Of a DNA stretch of 64,000 nt, positions 60,938 to 64,000 are shown piece after piece. The position numbers were made by a program, and so were the translations under genes. The stretch is from Bacteroidia bacterium (GTDB lineage: Bacteria; Bacteroidota; Bacteroidia; AKYH767-A; OLB10): positions 1 to 64,000 of the forward strand of contig JBAOIA010000010.1 of NCBI GenBank assembly GCA_037045145.1, read 5' to 3'. Numbering within the stretch: the first letter of the stretch is position 1; each line of letters starts with the position of its first letter. The notes under the pieces are model-generated. The model saw nothing but the letters and a program-made list of their open reading frames with translations. It did not search any database and was not told where the DNA came from.

Positions 60938-62856
60938 TTAATAATAAATCAAGCCATTGGCTTTTTCAACGATTTGCAGGCATTTTCAGCCGAATTTATT
61001 CCTCTAGACTTAACCCCCTGTATCACCTTGGCGACATTGCCATACTTATGTTTATTGTAGCATGCATCAGTGGTGTTTATCTTTTTTTGTTTTACAATAT
61101 TGATCCTGCACACGCTTACGAATCAGTAGAAAAAATTTCTGCCAATCCGTTCAATGCTGTCATCAGAAGTATTCATCGTTACAGCAGCGATTTGTTGGTT
61201 ATTTTTATCGTACTCCACTTTCTTCAAACCTTACTGACAGGAAAATTCAAGCGTATTCTTTCATGGGTAAGCGGAATTATTTCTTTAATGGTAGTACTCA
61301 TTATTGGTGTAACAGGTTTTATTCTAGTGTGGGACGAAAAAGGTAAATTAGTTGGCTACCTTACTGCAAAATTTTTCTCTGCACTTCCATTATTCGACCC
61401 TTCCATTGCCGGTTCATTTATTTCAAACAATCTTGATGTTATTGGTGGCTTTTTTAAAGTTTCTGTATTCGGACATATTTTCTTTTCCATTTTTTTGGTC
61501 ATTGTTTTATGGCTGCACGTAATGCGTATAGCCAAACCAAAAATATTTTCCCCGCGCATCATCTGGATTTACAGCATGATTGCATTGGTTTTAGTTTGTT
61601 TGGTTTTTCCGGTAAAGAGCGACCCTTCCGCACAGGAGCGCTTCATACCTTACAATACGACTTTCGATTGGTACTATTTCTTTGGCTACTCTTTCATGAA
61701 AGTTGTTTCTGTTCCCATGAACTGGGTGATTATGCTCGTATCCGGAACCGGATTAGCATTAGTGCCACTTATATTTAAAAAGAAAAACAAACCCGCCACA
61801 ATTGATTTGGATAAATGTGATGCCTGTAATATTTGCTCAGAAGATTGCCCTTATGGTGCCATTGACATGCTTATTTATAAAGGTGAACGCAAGGCTATTT
61901 TAGATCCTGAAAAATGCATCAGTTGCGGAATATGTCTTGCTTCCTGTAAAGAGCATGCCATAACCATGCCGGGTATTCCTGAACATCAACTGCTGCCATT
62001 AAATCTGGCACAAAAAAATCAACTGAGTATTGTATCATGTTCGCAGTTTGATGATGTAAAAATTCCTGATGGAATTACTCATAAAAAGAAATCGCTACCT
62101 TGTCTTGGTGATTTACACATGCACGATGTTGAGAAAATGCTGCATGAAGAATCAGAAGGTGTTTTACTGTTAGGTTGCGAAGATTGTTATTATCGCTATG
62201 GCAGAAATCTGGCTGTTGCAAGAATCAACAGAAAACGCCCACCGGGTTTAGCAAAAAAAATATCTCGCGACAGAATTCAACTCATCACCACCAACCACTA
62301 TTCTGAAAAAGCTATAAAAGAATTTGCAGACTCGCTTACATCTGCAAAACCCAGTGACGGAAAAACAACACTGAAAATATTGGATTATTTTAAAGCCAAT
62401 CACATTGCCGCAACATTGATTCTTTGTGCTTTCTTTTTTATAATGCCGTTTTTCAGTAATACAAAACTTTCATTTTTTGATAGAGATGAAAAATTGCTTG
62501 TTCTGAACTTTAAATACATTTCATCACCAACAGAGTTTCAGAAAACAAGTTCAAATCAGCAACAACAAATGCAGTCGTTAAAACCAATTGTAAAAAGGCG
62601 AAGCCCAATTTTGGTTGAGGTTGCCGGAAGTCAGGGAAATATACTTCTCAAAAAAGAATTTTCTCCTCGTGGTTTAAGAAAAGACATTTCTATTTTTGTT
62701 TACAGCGAAATACCCACTACCGATTCGTTAGTAAACATAAAACTTATAGAAACAGCATTTCCTGACAAGGTAGTAAGTCTGCAAAATGTTGCTTTATCAA
62801 CTGTAGATGGAACCATTATTTCTTTTGCTGACGGAAAATTGAAGCAGCTTAAATAA
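60934..62856 (+). CDS. Cytochrome b - 2x[4Fe-4S] ferredoxin - MvhD-like fusion
   Basis: A 640-residue fusion. Residues 30-280: cytochrome b/b6-like membrane domain with two heme pairs of correct spacing (His81/His95 and His181/His195), VTGFILVWDEKGK resembling the GYVLPW loop, and TFDWYYFFGY where bc complexes have PEWY. Residues 290-345: ferredoxin with CDACNICSEDC (295, 298, 301, 305) and CISCGICLASC (328, 331, 334, 338). Residues 363-470: a segment like MvhD/FlpD [2Fe-2S] proteins (Cys369, Cys390, then LLLGCEDC with Cys415, 418). A further span (about 490-507) and a beta-rich C-terminal domain complete it. No Rieske protein is encoded nearby. It probably moves electrons between cytoplasmic Fe-S carriers and the quinone/cytochrome pool. 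Confidence 0.85.
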   Translation: MINNKSSHWLFQRFAGIFSRIYSSRLNPLYHLGDIAILMFIVACISGVYLFLFYNIDPAHAYESVEKISANPFNAVIRSIHRYSSDLLVIFIVLHFLQTLLTGKFKRILSWVSGIISLMVVLIIGVTGFILVWDEKGKLVGYLTAKFFSALPLFDPSIAGSFISNNLDVIGGFFKVSVFGHIFFSIFLVIVLWLHVMRIAKPKIFSPRIIWIYSMIALVLVCLVFPVKSDPSAQERFIPYNTTFDWYYFFGYSFMKVVSVPMNWVIMLVSGTGLALVPLIFKKKNKPATIDLDKCDACNICSEDCPYGAIDMLIYKGERKAILDPEKCISCGICLASCKEHAITMPGIPEHQLLPLNLAQKNQLSIVSCSQFDDVKIPDGITHKKKSLPCLGDLHMHDVEKMLHEESEGVLLLGCEDCYYRYGRNLAVARINRKRPPGLAKKISRDRIQLITTNHYSEKAIKEFADSLTSAKPSDGKTTLKILDYFKANHIAATLILCAFFFIMPFFSNTKLSFFDRDEKLLVLNFKYISSPTEFQKTSSNQQQQMQSLKPIVKRRSPILVEVAGSQGNILLKKEFSPRGLRKDISIFVYSEIPTTDSLVNIKLIETAFPDKVVSLQNVALSTVDGTIISFADGKLKQLK

Positions 62857-62965
62857 GTGTAGCTTTAAAATATTTTCATCAAAAGAATTTCTTAACGTCT
62901 TTTTAAAGTATTCAGAAAATTCCTTTTTCTGAAGTTGTTTTACTTTTACTCCAAATATTTTTATT

Positions 62966-64000
62966 ATGTGGAGAATTTTAACAACTATTTTTATTGCCAG
63001 TCTGCTGACTGCAAACTGCCTGAATGCATCAAAACTGCAACCCGGTTACAATGCTAAAGAATACATGGAATTATTGAGCTTTCAACTTATGCAGTTCCAT
63101 AAGCAGGATTCACTTTATCCCGACTCCTTGCATTATCACAATTTTAAAGAGGTGTATAAATCACCGGAGATGGGATTACTGAATCAATGGTCGCTTTGGA
63201 TAGGTGCCGACTCTGTGGCTGTAATCAGTATTAGAGGAACAATAGCAAACAGCACTAGCTGGCTTGCTAACTTTTATGCCGGTATGATACCCGCAAAAGG
63301 ACAGCTTATTTTAGCTCCAGGTGATACTTTTAACTATCACTTTGCTGATGATTCAAAAGCTGCAGTACATACGGGCTGGACATTAGCCACAGCATACCTA
63401 ATTCGCGATATGCTGCCACACATTGACTCCTGTTATAAAAAAGGCATCACCAATTTTATTGTCAGTGGACACAGTCAGGGTGGTGCCATAGCATTTTTAG
63501 TAACTGCATGTCTATATGATTATCAAAAGAACAACAAGGTTGCTTCAGACATACGATTTAAAACTTATTGCAGTGCAGCTCCAAAACCCGGAAATTTATA
63601 TTTCGCTTATGAATATGAAAACATGACCCGCAACGGATGGGCTTTTAATGTTGTGAATTCTGCTGATTGGGTTCCGGAAACACCCATAACAATTCAAACT
63701 ACCAAAGACATAAACAAGACCAATCCATTGGTAAATGCCAAAGCAGGTATCAGAAAACAAAAATTTCCTGCTAACCTATTTATCATGCACATATTTAACC
63801 GTCTGCAGAAAACACCTTATAAAGCCATGAGACAATACAGGAAATATTTAGGTGGTTTTGCAGGAAAATTAGTTCGGAAAAACCTGGTGAATTTTCAATC
63901 ACCTGATTATCTTAACAGCAGCGATTATGTACGAACAGGTACAACTATTGTACTTCTTGCCGATAAAAAATACTTTGATTTATTTCCCGATAGTAAAACC
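62966..64000 (+). CDS. Class-3 lipase-like protein (partial, runs off the window)
   Basis: An open frame of 345 codons with no stop before the window end. The N-terminus MWRILTTIFIASLLTANCLNA looks like a signal peptide. The nucleophile elbow GHSQGGA (about residues 169-175) and the preceding VAVISIRGT (about 86-94) are the class-3 lipase pattern with Ser as nucleophile. Asp in NSADWVPE may be the acid residue. It begins 110 bases after the cytochrome b fusion gene and is probably a separate transcript. Confidence 0.8.
   Translation, partial: MWRILTTIFIASLLTANCLNASKLQPGYNAKEYMELLSFQLMQFHKQDSLYPDSLHYHNFKEVYKSPEMGLLNQWSLWIGADSVAVISIRGTIANSTSWLANFYAGMIPAKGQLILAPGDTFNYHFADDSKAAVHTGWTLATAYLIRDMLPHIDSCYKKGITNFIVSGHSQGGAIAFLVTACLYDYQKNNKVASDIRFKTYCSAAPKPGNLYFAYEYENMTRNGWAFNVVNSADWVPETPITIQTTKDINKTNPLVNAKAGIRKQKFPANLFIMHIFNRLQKTPYKAMRQYRKYLGGFAGKLVRKNLVNFQSPDYLNSSDYVRTGTTIVLLADKKYFDLFPDSKT

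Noticed and set aside
1..64000. CRISPR arrays, tRNA or rRNA genes
   Set aside because: No regularly spaced repeats and no cloverleaf or rRNA-like sequence were noticed on reading both strands.

Overview
The window is a chromosomal segment of a Bacteroidota bacterium, probably an aerobic or microaerobic environmental member of the Chitinophagales/Sphingobacteriales type. This rests on four secreted proteins with type IX secretion (T9SS) C-terminal sorting domains, on promoters of the TTTG-N19..21-TAnnTTTG form used by the Bacteroidota housekeeping sigma factor, on frequent TTG starts without obvious Shine-Dalgarno sequences, and on a NuoG that lacks the molybdopterin domain. No tRNA, rRNA or CRISPR array was seen.

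Layout. 1-669 holds gene remnants and a structured repeat. 670-14608 (minus strand) is a complete 14-subunit nuo operon (complex I) interrupted by a zeta-toxin-like kinase with a 72-residue partner (between nuoH and nuoI) and by a small lipoprotein (between nuoI and nuoJ). 14743-19323 is a 1526-residue T9SS surface protein. 19567-31999 carries housekeeping and envelope genes: aspS, an HU-like protein, a TPR protein, a 29-residue bS22-like protein, RNase G, a DUF885 protein, an LTA-synthase-like protein, a cystathionine gamma-synthase-like enzyme and a T9SS M43 protease. 32479-35830 is an accessory island. It has a large imperfect inverted repeat, an orphan gene, and an AraC/DoxX/SnoaL/K+-channel operon lying between two ~240-bp direct repeats that carry the start of an IS1182-type transposase; the channel gene is cut off just after its selectivity filter. 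35837-56970 is mostly ordinary: a T9SS protein, U32 protein + ferredoxin + flavin-barrel operon, gcvP, two amino acid permeases, an Omp28-like T9SS protein, a deoxyhypusine-synthase-like protein, an M28 peptidase, an ABC permease, purH and mreB.

The most unusual system is the plus-strand operon at 57326-62856. It encodes a 59-residue single-span membrane protein, a CuA/cytochrome c subunit II, a B-type heme-copper oxidase subunit I, a Sco copper chaperone, and a fusion of cytochrome b, a 2x[4Fe-4S] ferredoxin and an MvhD-like domain. In subunit I the cross-linked active-site Tyr is replaced by Gln, and one low-spin heme His by Lys. Loss of that Tyr is typical of nitric oxide reductases, so this may be a NO-reductase-like or otherwise atypical terminal reductase with its own electron-input module. 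The window ends inside a class-3 lipase gene.
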